Source of the DNA: Actinacidiphila oryziradicis
GTDB lineage: Bacteria; Actinomycetota; Actinomycetes; Streptomycetales; Streptomycetaceae
Direction: 5' to 3'
Length of the DNA stretch: 64,000 nucleotides
Assembly: GCF_005047355.1 (NCBI RefSeq)
Contig: NZ_SUMC01000022.1
Span: 81,156 to 145,155 of the forward strand
Shown piece after piece: positions 44,136 through 55,458 of this stretch (position 1 is its first letter; each line of letters starts with the position of its first letter). The notes beneath the pieces were generated by a model. That model was not told the origin of the DNA and ran no database searches. It saw only the letters and a program-made list of their open reading frames with translations. Made by a program: the position numbers and the translations under genes.

Positions 44136-45133
44136 GCACCTAGGGTAGGCGGTAGCCTGGGTATCTCCCGACCCTGGAGCCTCTCCGGGCCCGGAGCCAT
44201 CAGGATCTGGGTCTCGCCCTGGCTCGAGGCTCCGCCCTGACCCGACTTGGGACGATAGGCCACGACCGTGAACACGCCGTCTATGAGCAGTCGCCGACGT
44301 TCCGGCCAGTCGGACCGCTCCCAGAGTTGGGCGTAGGTCTCGCCAGTCCCGACCATGCGCCACTCGTCAGCACGCTGCGGAAGTGCCGCCAGCCGCCTCC
44401 TGCGTTCCCGCAACTTGGCCATGCGCGACAAGTAGGCCCGTTCGTCCTCGTCGTCCCAGTCGTCCGCGGCGTCCTTCTCGTTGGTGAGCCGCTGAACGGC
44501 ATCTCGGACCTGGGCAAGCTCCGCCGTGTGATCTTCACCGGGGATGAGCACTTTCCGCTCCACCTCCAGCTCTCCAAGGATCGTCGGCCAACAGACGTAG
44601 GCCGACACCAGGGCTTCCAGGTAATCAGCCTTGATCGCCGCTGCGTCGCACTGCTTCTTGTTGGACCGCTCGCACCGGTAGTAGCGGTACCTCTTGGGTC
44701 CGGACTTCAGTTTCTGCGTGACCTGCCACAGGTGGTACTTGGCGCCGCAGTCGCACCAGGCGACATCCAGGAGCGGGGCCGCGCCCTCAGTGCGGGTACG
44801 AGTCTTCTTCTCCATGACCGACTGGAGCCGCGCCCACTCCGAGTCGTTGACCAGCGCGGGACCTACTCTGACCGGCATCCCGTCGTCGCCGTGGACGGTC
44901 TCTCCGTCGTGAGACATGTGACCCCGGACCGTGGGGGACGTGAGGATGTTCCGGATCGTCTCGGGACACCATTGTGCCCGCTTGTTCCGGGCCGGCTTCC
45001 CGCGTTGTGCCCTGCGGTAGTCCGAGGGCGCCAGGATGTCGCGCTTCTCGAAGTCGAGGCAGACGCTGTTCATCGAGTGATCCCGGAGAATCCGGGTCAC
45101 GATCTCCCGAGCGTTCTCGTACGCAGGCTGCGC
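44132..45133 (-). pseudogene. Large serine recombinase, N-terminal catalytic part missing
   Basis: The frame encodes the carboxy part of a phage-type serine integrase: part of the recombinase domain (EIVTRILRDHSMNSVCLDFE), RRNAQW-like KRAQWCPETIRNILTSPTVR, a zinc ribbon (VAWCDCGAKYHLW ... YYRCERSNKKQCD) and a charged coiled coil. The resolvase domain with the nucleophilic serine is absent, and the frame closes at a stop at 45134-45136. It faces a truncated ppdK. Its own stop overlaps the miaB ATG, which suggests that the element inserted at the 5' end of miaB and was later deleted down to this remnant. Confidence 0.85.
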
Positions 45134-45179
45134 TCAACCAGCAGATACCGCCGGAAGTCCTCCAGCACCACCTCTGCTG

Positions 45180-47132
<1,953 letters not shown>

Positions 47133-47183
47133 CGTTCTCACTTCAAGTGGCGCGTGCACGGAATTGCGGTGGGACTTCCTAGG

Positions 47184-47246
47184 CCCTCCATCGTGATCGA
47201 CCTACGGCCGGTCACCTGCATCGACGCCAGCGGACCGGCCCTGTAG
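47184..47246 (+). pseudogene. STAS-domain remnant
   Basis: The plus strand reads PSIVIDLRPVTCIDASGPAL before a stop, matching the core of STAS anti-anti-sigma proteins where VVDLxxVTFIDxSGLxAL carries the phosphorylated serine. Only about 20 codons can be recognised. Similar sequence appears on the other strand near 58800, so this family was once present more than once in the island. Confidence 0.5.
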
Positions 47247-47289
47247 GCGCACCCGGCTCCCTGCTGCCCCGCTCCGAAGTCCCACGGGG

Positions 47290-47325
47290 TCACCGTTCGG
47301 CCCATGGTCGCGGGAAGGTCGGCCC
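47290..47325. promoter_or_regulatory. OsdR/DevR-like box pair before CBS-BON gene 1
   Basis: TCACCGTTCGGCCC (47290-47303, strong right half) and GGGAAGGTCGGCCC (47312-47325) are 22 bp apart and end about 107 bp before the GTG at 47433. They match the GGGCYGNNCGGCCC motif repeated across this region. Confidence 0.5.
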
Positions 47326-47432
47326 CTGCCCCCTCGTCCGCGCCGACGGCAAGCTGGAGAGAGAAAAACGGGACAGGAGCGGCGAACCGGCTGCTCGGGC
47401 CCGTGAACTCAGGCGGAGGGGAAGGGTTTCCC

Positions 47433-48158
47433 GTGAAGACCCGCAAGATCGGTGATGTGATGACCCGCGAGGTCATCGAAGCGCACCGGGAGACGCCGTC
47501 CAAGGACGTAGCCCAGTTGCTGGACCGGTATCGCATCAGCGGCCTGCCGGTGGTGGACCCCGACGACAAGGTCCTGGGAGTCGTCTCCGAGACCGACCTG
47601 ATGCGCCGACAGGCGGATCAGGCCGAGGGCTACCAAGGACGCAGATTCCGGCTGCCGGCGCTGAGCCGCTCGGCGCGCGCCAAGGCCGCCAAGGCCCGCG
47701 CCGTGACCGCAGGGCAGCTGATGTCGACCCCCGCGATCACCGTGCACCCGGAACAGCGTGTCGTGGATGCCGCGCGCATCATGGAGCGCCATCACATCGA
47801 ACGGCTTCCCGTGGTAGACGAAGAGGACCGCCTGATCGGCATCGCCACCCGCCGCGACCTGCTGCGGGTCTTCCTTCGGACGGATGAGGAGATCCGCACG
47901 GAGGTGATCGACGAGGTGCTGACCCGCGCCATGTGCCTGCCGCCCGGCACCGTGATCGTCACGGTCCACGACGGTATGGCCACGCTGGAAGGGCAGGTGG
48001 AACGGAGCAGCGACATCCCGATCACCGTCACACTGGCCTGGCAGGTGGACGGGGTCATAGGGGTGGTGAGCCGCCTGACCTTCCGTACCGACGACTCGCA
48101 CCCGCCGAAGGAGCCGACCCTGCACATGATCAACGGCGAATGGCTTCCCCGACTGTGA
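47433..48158 (+). CDS. CBS-pair and BON domain protein
   Basis: This 241-residue protein has two CBS motifs (VAQLLDRYRISGLPVVDPDD and DAARIMERHHIERLPVVDEE) that usually bind adenine nucleotides, and then a BON domain (VHDGMATLEGQVERSSDIPI). Related CBS proteins such as Hrp1 are among the strongest hypoxia-induced products in mycobacteria. The GTG at 47433 is preceded by GAAGGG; the earlier ATG at 47304 has none. An OsdR-like box pair lies upstream. It is intact, unlike most neighbours, and one of three CBS-BON genes in the island. Confidence 0.88.
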   Translation: MKTRKIGDVMTREVIEAHRETPSKDVAQLLDRYRISGLPVVDPDDKVLGVVSETDLMRRQADQAEGYQGRRFRLPALSRSARAKAAKARAVTAGQLMSTPAITVHPEQRVVDAARIMERHHIERLPVVDEEDRLIGIATRRDLLRVFLRTDEEIRTEVIDEVLTRAMCLPPGTVIVTVHDGMATLEGQVERSSDIPITVTLAWQVDGVIGVVSRLTFRTDDSHPPKEPTLHMINGEWLPRL

Positions 48159-48180
48159 CCTCCTGCTCCTCCCGGAGGCA

Positions 48181-48215
48181 GGGCTGATGGTCCCTGCTTC
48201 GGGGCTCATCGGCCC
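48181..48215. promoter_or_regulatory. OsdR/DevR-like box pair before the P-type ATPase
   Basis: GGGCTGATGGTCCC (48181-48194) and GGGCTCATCGGCCC (48202-48215) are exactly 21 bp apart and end 86 bp before the ATG at 48302. Both have GGG...CCC dyad symmetry. Confidence 0.65.
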
Positions 48216-48301
48216 TGTCCGTGCGGCGGTGCGCGTCCCTAGCGTGAGCCGTGGACGCCGCCGTCGGTGTCAGCCACTGCCCGTGAAGAGAGCGCACTCA
48301 G

Positions 48302-50460
48302 ATGACAGGGATGACGAAGGACACACCGACGCCCGTCGCGGACGGTGCGGGATCCGGCGCCGCGCCCGCCGTGCCCTGCGGGGCCGGTGCCCCGGTTCAG
48401 AGCCTCGCGCCGGGCGAGGTGTTCGGCGCGCTGGGCGGCTCCCCCCGGGGCCTGTCCGGGCAGGAGGCGCGCGCCGGGCAGGTGCACCACGGCCCGAACG
48501 AGCTGCCCGCCCCGAAGAAGAAGGGCTTGTGGCGGCGGTTCGCGGCGCAGTTCACGGACCTGTTCGCGGTCGTACTGCTCATCGCCTCCGGCCTCACTTT
48601 TCTGGCCTACGGCCTGCAGCACCCGCGCGAGACGGGCAATCTGCAGCTGGCGCTGGCGATCCTGGCCGTAGTGCTGATCAACGCGGTCATCGGCTTCGCC
48701 CAGGAGTACTCCGCTGAGCGCACCGCCGAATCGTTGCAGGCGATGGTGCCGCACACCTGTCGGGTGCTGCGGGACGGGGAGCGGCAGGAGCTGCCGTCCC
48801 GTGACCTCGTGCCCGGCGATCTCGTGGTGCTCGACGCCGGGGACGCGGTGCCGGCGGACTGCCGGCTCGTGGAGGCGCACGGCATTTCGGTGAACAACGC
48901 GGCGCTGACTGGGGAGAGTGCCGCCGTCGGCCGGATCGCCGACGCGACGTCGGCAGATACCCGGCTGGAGGCCCGCAATTGCGTGTTCATGGGCACCACG
49001 GTCCTCACCGGCACCGGGAAGGCCGTGGTGTTCGCCACCGGTGCGGATACCGAGTTCGGCCGGATCTTCCGGCTGGCGGACTCCGCGCCGCAGCAGAAGA
49101 CCCCGTTGCAGCGCCAGGTCGCCTCGATGGCCCGGCGGGTGGCGGTGCTGGCCCTGGTGATCGGGGCCGTGGTGCTCGCGGTGCGGCTCCCTACCGGACA
49201 GCCGCTGATCACCTCGTTCGTCTTCGCCCTCGGTGTGATGGTCGCCATGGTCCCCGAAGGGCTTCCCGCGACGCTGTCGGTGTCACTGGCGATCGGCGTA
49301 CGGCGTATGGCACGGCGGCACGCCCTGGTCAAGCGGCTGCTGGCGGTGGAAGCGCTCGGGTCCACCACCGTCATCTGCACCGACAAAACGGGGACGCTCA
49401 CCCAGGCCGAGATGACCGTCACCCGGCTGTGGGCGGGTGGCGAACCGCACAGCGTCTCCGGGGTGGGGTACGCCCCCGTGGGCGAGGTCACCGAGGGCGG
49501 ATCCGTAGCGGAGCTGCTACGGGTGGCGGGACTGTGCGGCAACGCCCGGCTGTTGCCCCCGTCGGAGCCGGACGGCTGGCGGGTGCTCGGCGACACCACC
49601 GAGGGCGCGATCATGGTCGCCGCCGCGAAGGCCGGGCTGGACCTCGCGGCGGAGGAGGCGGCCACGCCGCGTACGGCGGAGTTCCCCTTCGACCCGGTCC
49701 TGAAGCTGATGAGCACCGTGCACCGCCCGGCGACTGGCACGTCTACGCCAAGGGCGCTCCGCAGGAGCTGCTGGCCCGCTGCACCCATATCGAGTGGAAC
49801 GGCGAGCGCCGCCCGCTGACCGATGAACTGCGGGCCTCGGTCACCGCCGCTAACGACGACATGGCCTCGCAGGGGCTGCGGGTCCTGGCCGCCGCCTGGC
49901 GCTGGGCGCCGGAGCGGCCGCGCTCGCGGGAGGAGGCCGAGGCCGGGCTCACCCTGCTGGGGCTGACCGGCATGCTCGACCCGCCCCGGCCGGAGGTCGC
50001 CGACGCGGTACGTACCTGCCGGCGGGCCGGGATCCGGATCGTCATGGTGACCGGCGACCACCCGCTGACCGCAGAAGCCATCGCCCGCCGGGTAGGCATC
50101 GTCCGGCAGCCACACCCCGTCGTGGTGACCGGGTCGCAACTCGACGGCATGGACGACGCCGCGCTGGACGCGGTACTGGCCGACCCGTCGGAGCTGCTGA
50201 TGTGCCGGGTCAGCCCCGAGCACAAGATGCGGGTGGTGGCCGCCTTCCAGCGACGCGGCGAGGTCGTCGCGGTCACCGGCGACGGCGCCAACGACGCGCC
50301 CGCGCTGAAGCACGCCGACATCGGCGTGTCGATGGGCGCCACCGGCACCGATGTCGCCCGGGAGGCGTCGGTGATGGTGCTGCTCGACGACTCCTTCGCC
50401 TCCATCGCCGCCGCCGTGGAACTGGGCAGATCCGTCTACGCCAACATCCGCAAGTTCCTG
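48302..50460 (+). pseudogene. CtpF-like cation P-type ATPase, frameshifted and 3'-truncated
   Basis: The gene encodes a P2-type ATPase: LTGES (actuator), VICTDKTGTLTQAEMTVT (phosphorylated aspartate), KGAPQELLARC (nucleotide domain) and VAVTGDGANDAPALKHADIG (hinge). Near 49728 the frame shifts: STVHRP leads into unrelated sequence while GDWHVYAKGAPQELL continues one frame over. The final membrane helices are absent; after VYANIRKFL the sequence passes directly into a TrkA-like fragment. CtpF belongs to the DosR regulon in M. tuberculosis. With both lesions the pump cannot work. Confidence 0.85.
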
Positions 50461-50462
50461 GC

Positions 50463-50762
50463 GCCGCCACCCCCCTCATCTCCCTCATCGAGGAAGCCAC
50501 CAGCACCACCGACACCGTCGCCCTGCTACGGCTGAGCAAAGCGGGCGTCAACGTCATCGAAACCACCATCACCGAGCAGTCCCATGCCGTCGGCCGCACG
50601 CTGGCCGACATCCCCGTCCCGGCCGGCACCGTCGTCGCCGCCGTCATCCGCGACGGCGAACCCGCCGCACCGACCCCCGGGCTCCGGCTCCAGCCCGGCG
50701 ACGAACTCCTCCTTGTCTCCCACACCGCCACGGAGAAGGACGTGCAGACGGCCTTCCAATGA
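50463..50762 (+). pseudogene. TrkA-like potassium channel regulator, carboxy fragment
   Basis: In the frame ending at 50762 the sequence reads LIEEATSTTDTVALLRLSKA, VNVIETTITEQSHAVGRTLA and LRLQPGDELLLVSHTATEKD. This is the RCK-C/TrkA-C end of a potassium transport regulator. The NAD-binding part is missing and the fragment is joined to the ATPase by a deletion near 50460. It shares no start signal. Confidence 0.75.
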
Positions 50763-50815
50763 CGTCGCCGGGACCGGCTCCGCTACGGGTGCGGCGCCGT
50801 CGGCCGGACGGTTCA

Positions 50816-50850
50816 GGGCCGACCGGCCCTGAGGTGGGGACTGTTGGACC
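50816..50850. promoter_or_regulatory. OsdR/DevR-like box pair before the glcD-like fragment
   Basis: GGGCCGACCGGCCC (50816-50829, a perfect palindrome apart from the centre) and GGGACTGTTGGACC (50837-50850) are 21 bp apart and end 112 bp before the ATG at 50963. Confidence 0.65.
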
Positions 50851-50962
50851 GGTCCGTCGGCCGGGGCGGCGGCCGCATCATGGCGGGCGCAACGCCGTAC
50901 CGCGTGCACCGTTCCCGGCGGTACGGCCGGCTGCGCGGCAGGCGTCAAGGGAGGAGTTCGTC

Positions 50963-51240
50963 ATGACGGATACCGGATCATTACTGGCCAAGACGGTAGG
51001 CCCTGAGCATGTTCTGACGGGGAATCGCATTCCGGCGGAGTACGGCCACGATGAATCGCTGGCCGCCACCGCGCGGCCACCGGGGTATCTGGTGCGTCCG
51101 GCGACGGCCGCCGAGGTGTCGGGGGTACTGGGGGTCGCCGCCGCGCAGCGGATCCCGGTGACGGCCCGGGGCTCGGGGACCGGGCTGTCCGGGGCCTGCG
51201 TGCCCCGGACGGGTGGGATCGTCGTGTCGTTCGAACGGGA
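50963..51240 (+). pseudogene. FAD-linked oxidase (GlcD-like), N-terminal fragment
   Basis: From an ATG with GGAGGAG upstream the frame reads ARPPGYLVRPATAAEVSGVL, RIPVTARGSGTGLSGACVPR and TGGIVVSFER, the FAD-binding beginning of glycolate-oxidase-type dehydrogenases. After FER the similarity stops, and the frame drifts into nonsense overlapping the next gene. About 90 of the usual 450 residues remain. A box pair precedes it, so the promoter may now drive the following gene. Confidence 0.8.
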
Positions 51241-51299
51241 TCCTCAACCCCGGCGTTCTCTTCGGCTGAGCCCCGACATCAGTGAAAGGCGGAACCACC

Positions 51300-52853
51300 G
51301 TGAACGGTGCCCGTGCCGTTGCCCGCACTCTCCTGGATGCCGGGGTCGAGGTGTGCTTCGCCAACCCCGGCACGTCCGAACTGCACTTCGTCGCCGCTCT
51401 CGACGACGAACCCGCCATGCGGGCCGTCCCCTGCCTCTTCGAAGGCGTGGCCACCGGCGCGGCCGACGGCTACGGCCGGATGACCGGCCGCCCCGCCGCC
51501 ACCCTGCTGCACCTCGGCCCCGGGCTCGGCAACGGCCTGGCCAACCTCCACAACGCCCGCCGCGCCACCACCCCGTTGGTGAACCTGGTGGGCGACCACG
51601 CGACCTTCCACAAGCAGTACGACGCCCCGCTGGAGTCCGACATCGACGCCCTGGCCCGCACCGTGTCCGGCTGGGTTCGCCGCTGCACCGACGCCTCCAC
51701 CGCCGCCACCGATACGGCGGAGGCGGTGGCCGCCGCTATCAGTGCCCCCGGGCAGGTGGCCACGGTGATCCTGCCCGCCGACGTGTCCTGGTCCGGCGGT
51801 GCCCGACCCGCGCCACCGGTGCCGCCCCGGCCGCCCGCGACCGTACCGGACACGACCGTGGGCGCGGTGGCCGAAGCCCTGCGGAGCGGCGAGCCGACCG
51901 CGATCCTGCTCGGCGGAGTCGCGACACGCGAACCGTCGCTGCGGGCGGTGGGGCGGATCGCCGCCGCCACCGGCGCCCGGCTGCTGTGCGAGACCTTCCC
52001 GGCCCGCCTGGAACGCGGGGCGGGCCTGCCGGCCGTGGAACGGCTGGGCTACCTCGCCGAGGGGGCGATGGCGCAGCTCGACGGCGTACGGCACCTGGTG
52101 CTGGCGGGCGCCCGCGCCCCGGTGTCGTTCTTCGCTCACCCCGGCCTGCCCAGCTTGCTCGTGCCCGACGGCTGCCAGGTCCACGTCCTCGCCACGACCG
52201 CCGACGACATTCCCGGGGCCCTCGGCCAGCTGGCCGATATGGTCGCCCCGCACGACCGGCCCGTCCTCCCGGCCGCCGCGCGCCCCGTACCGCCCACCGG
52301 CGCGTTGACCGCCGAGACAGCCGCCGCGGCCATCGGCGCGCTGCTGCCCGAGGGGGCGATCGTGGTGGACGAGGCCAACACCTCCGGCCTCTGGCTGCCC
52401 GGGGCCACCGCAGGCGGGCCGCGCCACGACTGGCTGACCCTCACCGGCGGCGCCATCGGCCAAGGCCTGCCGCTCGCCGCCGGGGCCGCGATCGCCTGCC
52501 CGAACCGCCCCGTGCTGTGCCTGGAAGCTGACGGGAGCGCGATGTACACCATCTCCGCGCTGTGGACCCACGCCCGCGAAGGACTGGACATCACCACCGT
52601 GGTCTTCGCCAACCGCTCGTACGCGATCCTGAACATGGAGTTCCAACGCCTCGGAGCACCGGCGGGCGGCCCGGCCCGGCGCGACCTGCTCGACCTGTCC
52701 CGGCCCGGCCTCGACTTCACCGCGATCGCCCGCGGCATGGGCGTACCGGCCTCCCGCGCCACCACCGCCGAGGACCTCACCACCCAGCTGGCGAAGGCCC
52801 TCGCCGAGCCAGGACCACATCTCATCGAAGCAGTTGTGCCCGCGCTCTTCTGA
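51300..52853 (+). CDS. Thiamine-diphosphate enzyme (acetolactate synthase large-subunit-like, IlvX type)
   Basis: The 517-residue protein has the TPP-enzyme layout: CFANPGTSELHFVAALDD, CLFEGVATGAADGYGRMTGR (activating glutamate), then LTGGAIGQGLPLAAGAAIAC and CLEADGSAMYTISALWTHAR with FANRSYAILN as the diphosphate/magnesium motif. The FAD-type middle of true acetolactate synthases is not obvious, so the reaction is uncertain; a decarboxylase is possible. The GTG at 51300 follows AAAGGCGGA. It is intact, about 60 bp after the glcD-like fragment, and may be read from that promoter. Confidence 0.8.
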   Translation: MNGARAVARTLLDAGVEVCFANPGTSELHFVAALDDEPAMRAVPCLFEGVATGAADGYGRMTGRPAATLLHLGPGLGNGLANLHNARRATTPLVNLVGDHATFHKQYDAPLESDIDALARTVSGWVRRCTDASTAATDTAEAVAAAISAPGQVATVILPADVSWSGGARPAPPVPPRPPATVPDTTVGAVAEALRSGEPTAILLGGVATREPSLRAVGRIAAATGARLLCETFPARLERGAGLPAVERLGYLAEGAMAQLDGVRHLVLAGARAPVSFFAHPGLPSLLVPDGCQVHVLATTADDIPGALGQLADMVAPHDRPVLPAAARPVPPTGALTAETAAAAIGALLPEGAIVVDEANTSGLWLPGATAGGPRHDWLTLTGGAIGQGLPLAAGAAIACPNRPVLCLEADGSAMYTISALWTHAREGLDITTVVFANRSYAILNMEFQRLGAPAGGPARRDLLDLSRPGLDFTAIARGMGVPASRATTAEDLTTQLAKALAEPGPHLIEAVVPALF

Positions 52854-53385
52854 GGACACCGGCAGTGGCGTGGTCGTGCTGCCCGGTGAGCCCGGTGCCC
52901 GCCGCGCCGTTACTGCTGGACCTCGCGTTGCTGCCGGAGTTCCGCTTCACGCGGCTGGAGACCACCGTCGTCGCCGCAGGACACCGCATCCCCGCCGGGA
53001 GCCATGCCGCGACAGTGCGTACGGCCGGACGGCGCCTGCGACGAGAAGGTGTCCCCCCGTACCGTGACCCCACCCGCCGCAGGCGCCGTCCGGGTGCGGG
53101 ACCGGGCCTCTATGAGCGGACCCTCGTCCACGGCATGGCGATCCCGTCCAGTACAGCTCCCCGCTCGATCGCTGTGCGCGGCCAAGCGGTAACGGTCGAC
53201 CTGTCGGGCCGGGTGAGGTGACGGTGGCGGCAGCCTCTCCACGCAGCCTCGCCCAGGTCGTCTTCACCGCAACCGGTTCGTGGGCATTGACAGGGTGCAG
53301 TTCGAACTCCCGGCTCCCGTGCGCCGGCTGCCTGCTACGACTCACCCGAGGACGGCAGCGAAGTCGCCGTCGACACCGCTGTACA
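52854..53385. other. Decayed or non-coding stretch, nothing recognised
   Basis: These roughly 530 bp separate the TPP enzyme from the convergent CBS-BON gene 2. Several open frames exist but none has a recognisable motif, ribosome site or consistent codon bias. One plus-strand reading (PLLLDLALLPEFRFTRLETT) looks protein-like locally and may be a gene remnant. I see no regulatory box of the island type here. Confidence 0.4.
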
Positions 53386-54063
53386 TCACTGGGTGACTTC
53401 GGATGTGCTGTCGCTGTCGTCGTAGACGTACTCAAGCTCGTTGTGCACGGAGACGACGCCGTCGACCGAGCGGCACAACCGCACCGCGATGGGAACCAGG
53501 CTCTTCTGCCCGACCCTGCCGCGCAGCGTCACCACTCCGTCCCGCACGCCCGCTTGGACCGCGTCCGGGGTGATGGACAGGGTCCGGCCGAGCACCTCGT
53601 ACTGGATCTCCTCGCGGATCGCCGTGTCGTGGCGAAGGAAGATCCGGAGCAGGTCGCAGCGGCTGGCGATGCCGACGAGCCGGCCGACCTCGTCGACCAC
53701 GGGCAGCCTCTTCACCTTCTGGTGGTCCATCAGCCGGGCCGCCTCGATGACGTTCCACTCCGGCCGGGCGGTGATGACGGGGGACCTCATCAGTTCCCCC
53801 GCGGTCTCGGCCTCGGACCGGGCCCACTCCCGCGAGTGCATCGGCCGGGCCTGGCCGCGGCCCTCCGGATCGGGCAGACTCGCCGCCTTGTGGAGCAGAT
53901 CCGCCTCGGAGACGATGCCAATGGGGCGGTTCTGCTCGTCGACGACCGGAACGGCGGTGATGTCGTTCCGGCTGAACAGCTTCGCGATCTCCTTCACGGG
54001 GGCGTCGGGGCGGACCTTGATCACGTCCCTGGTCATTACGTCGTGGATGCTGCGGTGCTGCAT
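53386..54063 (-). CDS. CBS-pair and BON domain protein
   Basis: The 225-residue protein begins MQHRSIHDVMTRDVIKVRPD, with CBS motifs AKLFSRNDITAVPVVDEQNR and AARLMDHQKVKRLPVVDEVG and a BON end (VRDGVVTLRGRVGQKSLVPI). The ATG at 54063 has GGAGGAG upstream; a longer frame to 54303 lacks support. An OsdR-like box pair lies 72-106 bp before the start. The domains suggest an energy-charge sensor with a phospholipid- or membrane-linked BON end, but the target is unknown. The gene is intact. Confidence 0.88.
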   Translation of the reverse strand: MQHRSIHDVMTRDVIKVRPDAPVKEIAKLFSRNDITAVPVVDEQNRPIGIVSEADLLHKAASLPDPEGRGQARPMHSREWARSEAETAGELMRSPVITARPEWNVIEAARLMDHQKVKRLPVVDEVGRLVGIASRCDLLRIFLRHDTAIREEIQYEVLGRTLSITPDAVQAGVRDGVVTLRGRVGQKSLVPIAVRLCRSVDGVVSVHNELEYVYDDSDSTSEVTQ

Positions 54064-54134
54064 GGTCTCTACTCCTCCTCGGAAAACATGTCCGTCACCG
54101 CAACACTCTCCGTCGGCGGCGAGGTCCGGCGACA

Positions 54135-54169
54135 GGGCCGTTCGGCCCTGGGTCGGGGCTTGTCGGCCG
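54135..54169. promoter_or_regulatory. OsdR/DevR-like box pair before CBS-BON gene 2
   Basis: GGGCCGTTCGGCCC (54135-54148) and GGGCTTGTCGGCCG (54156-54169) are 21 bp apart and lie 72 bp before the minus-strand ATG at 54063. Confidence 0.65.
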
Positions 54170-54238
54170 TGTCGGCATGCCCCGGGCCGGGCGATCGTGG
54201 TGTGTACTCCAGCCATTCGGGGCAGGCCTGACCTGCTC

Positions 54239-54445
54239 TCAGGAGTGGGAGTCGTGGCCGGAGTGGACGTCGTGGTCGCGATAGACGCCGACAAAGGCGG
54301 CAAGTGCCAGGAACCCGACCGCCATCATGATCAGGCCGATGAGTTGGCGATTGGCTCCTTCCCACTGCCAGTCCACCGCGAAAGCGAGGATCGCGCCCAG
54401 GCCGATCGACGTGACGGCGCCGACTCCCAGCAAGCTTACGAACAT
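54239..54445 (-). CDS. Small membrane protein (DUF6458-like)
   Basis: The 68-residue protein starts at the ATG at 54445 and has two hydrophobic segments, MFVSLLGVGAVTSIGLGAIL and QLIGLIMMAVGFLALAAFVG, separated by AFAVDWQWEGANR. It ends with a His/Asp-rich tail. The layout matches small actinobacterial DUF6458 proteins with GAILAFAVD near the first helix. Boxes at 54532-54567 lie upstream. Function is unknown; it belongs to the dormancy island. Confidence 0.7.
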   Translation of the reverse strand: MFVSLLGVGAVTSIGLGAILAFAVDWQWEGANRQLIGLIMMAVGFLALAAFVGVYRDHDVHSGHDSHS

Positions 54446-54531
54446 GTCACCGCGCCCCAGGAGATTGCCACGGGCACTCGGCGCGCCCGTATCCACTCTC
54501 ACCTTCGGTGAGTCGTCGCCCCTGCGGCCAT

Positions 54532-54623
54532 GGGCTCTCAGGCCCTGAAGACAGTGCCGACCGGTCCAGTGGCGCGGCAGGCACGGGGGAACCGGCCAGC
54601 CCCGGTACGGGGACGGTCGGCCC
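54532..54623. promoter_or_regulatory. OsdR/DevR-like boxes between DUF6458 and universal stress genes
   Basis: GGGCTCTCAGGCCC (54532-54545) and GTGCCGACCGGTCC (54554-54567) are 22 bp apart, and GGGACGGTCGGCCC lies at 54610-54623. The first two could serve the divergent DUF6458 gene and the third, ending 57 bp before the ATG at 54681, the universal stress gene. Confidence 0.55.
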
Positions 54624-54680
54624 TGGCCGCGGCAGCGTCCGACGGGCCACGGTGGAAGCACAACGATCCGGGAGGCCGAC

Positions 54681-55228
54681 ATGTCCGAATTCACCGACGC
54701 ACGGCCGATCGTGGTGGGAGTGAACGGATCACTCGGGTCACTCACCGCGCTGCGGTGGGCCGCGTCCGAAGCACACCTGCTGCGGGTGCCGCTCGTCGTG
54801 GTCCATGCCTGGGAGCCGACGGCCGGCCTGCTCGCGCCGTACGCCCCCGCCGCGACGCGCCGGACCCCGGCGGAGGACCGGGACCGCGCGAAGCGGGTGC
54901 TGCACACGGCCCTGTCCGCCGTGCTGGGACCGCTTGCGCAGCCTGCGGTACGGGCCGTGCTGGCCGAGGGCCCGCCGGCGGCGGTGCTGCTGCGGCACGC
55001 CGACGATGCCCTGTTGCTGGCGCTGGGACGGCATGCTCCCGCGGACGGCGTGCCCCCAGCCTGGGCCCGGTGGCCCGCGACTGCGTGGGCCATGCCTTCT
55101 GCCCGGTGGTCACCGTGCCGGAGCCCGCCGTGACCGCGCGGCGAGAACTCCTGCCGCCGGCACACCTGGAGGTCACCGGCGCCGGCCGGGTGAGAACCGG
55201 AGGCCATTCGGCCCGGCTCAGCCCGTGA
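54681..55228 (+). pseudogene. Universal stress protein, single-base frameshift
   Basis: The ATG at 54681 opens a Usp domain, IVVGVNGSLGSLTALRWAAS and RVPLVVVHAWEPTAGL. Around 55050 the frame changes: GRHAPADGVPP is followed in the next frame by SLGPVARDCVGHAFCPVVTV, the expected end. Adding one C to the run CCCCC restores the reading frame. The nucleotide-binding glycine loop that would precede SLGPV is shortened as well. It is either recently broken or a sequencing error. Boxes upstream mark it as part of the island regulon. Confidence 0.78.
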
Positions 55229-55339
55229 TGCGCAGGTTGGATCCAGCAGGGGCCCTTCGACCAGTGGCGGCCCGATGGGGCCCATCGTGCCCGGGTTCGG
55301 CCGACCCGCCCGCGCCGGGCACGGAACAGGGCCCAAACG

Positions 55340-55374
55340 GGTCCGGTAGTCCCGGCGCGGGGGCTGACCGGCCC
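55340..55374. promoter_or_regulatory. OsdR/DevR-like box pair before the Rv1733c-like gene
   Basis: GGTCCGGTAGTCCC (55340-55353) and GGGCTGACCGGCCC (55361-55374) are 21 bp apart and end 84 bp before the ATG at 55459. Confidence 0.65.
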
Positions 55375-55458
55375 CTCCCTCCTGAGCGGTGCGCGTGCGA
55401 CGGTCGTTGAGGACTACTGGTGCGCGGCAATCGGGAAAATCGGGAAGAGGAGTCAGCC

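Noticed and set aside
50759..52531. A 590-codon frame that would fuse the glcD-like start to the region of the TPP enzyme
   Set aside because: After residue 90 of the glcD part it becomes Arg-rich low-complexity sequence in the wrong frame over the TPP gene.
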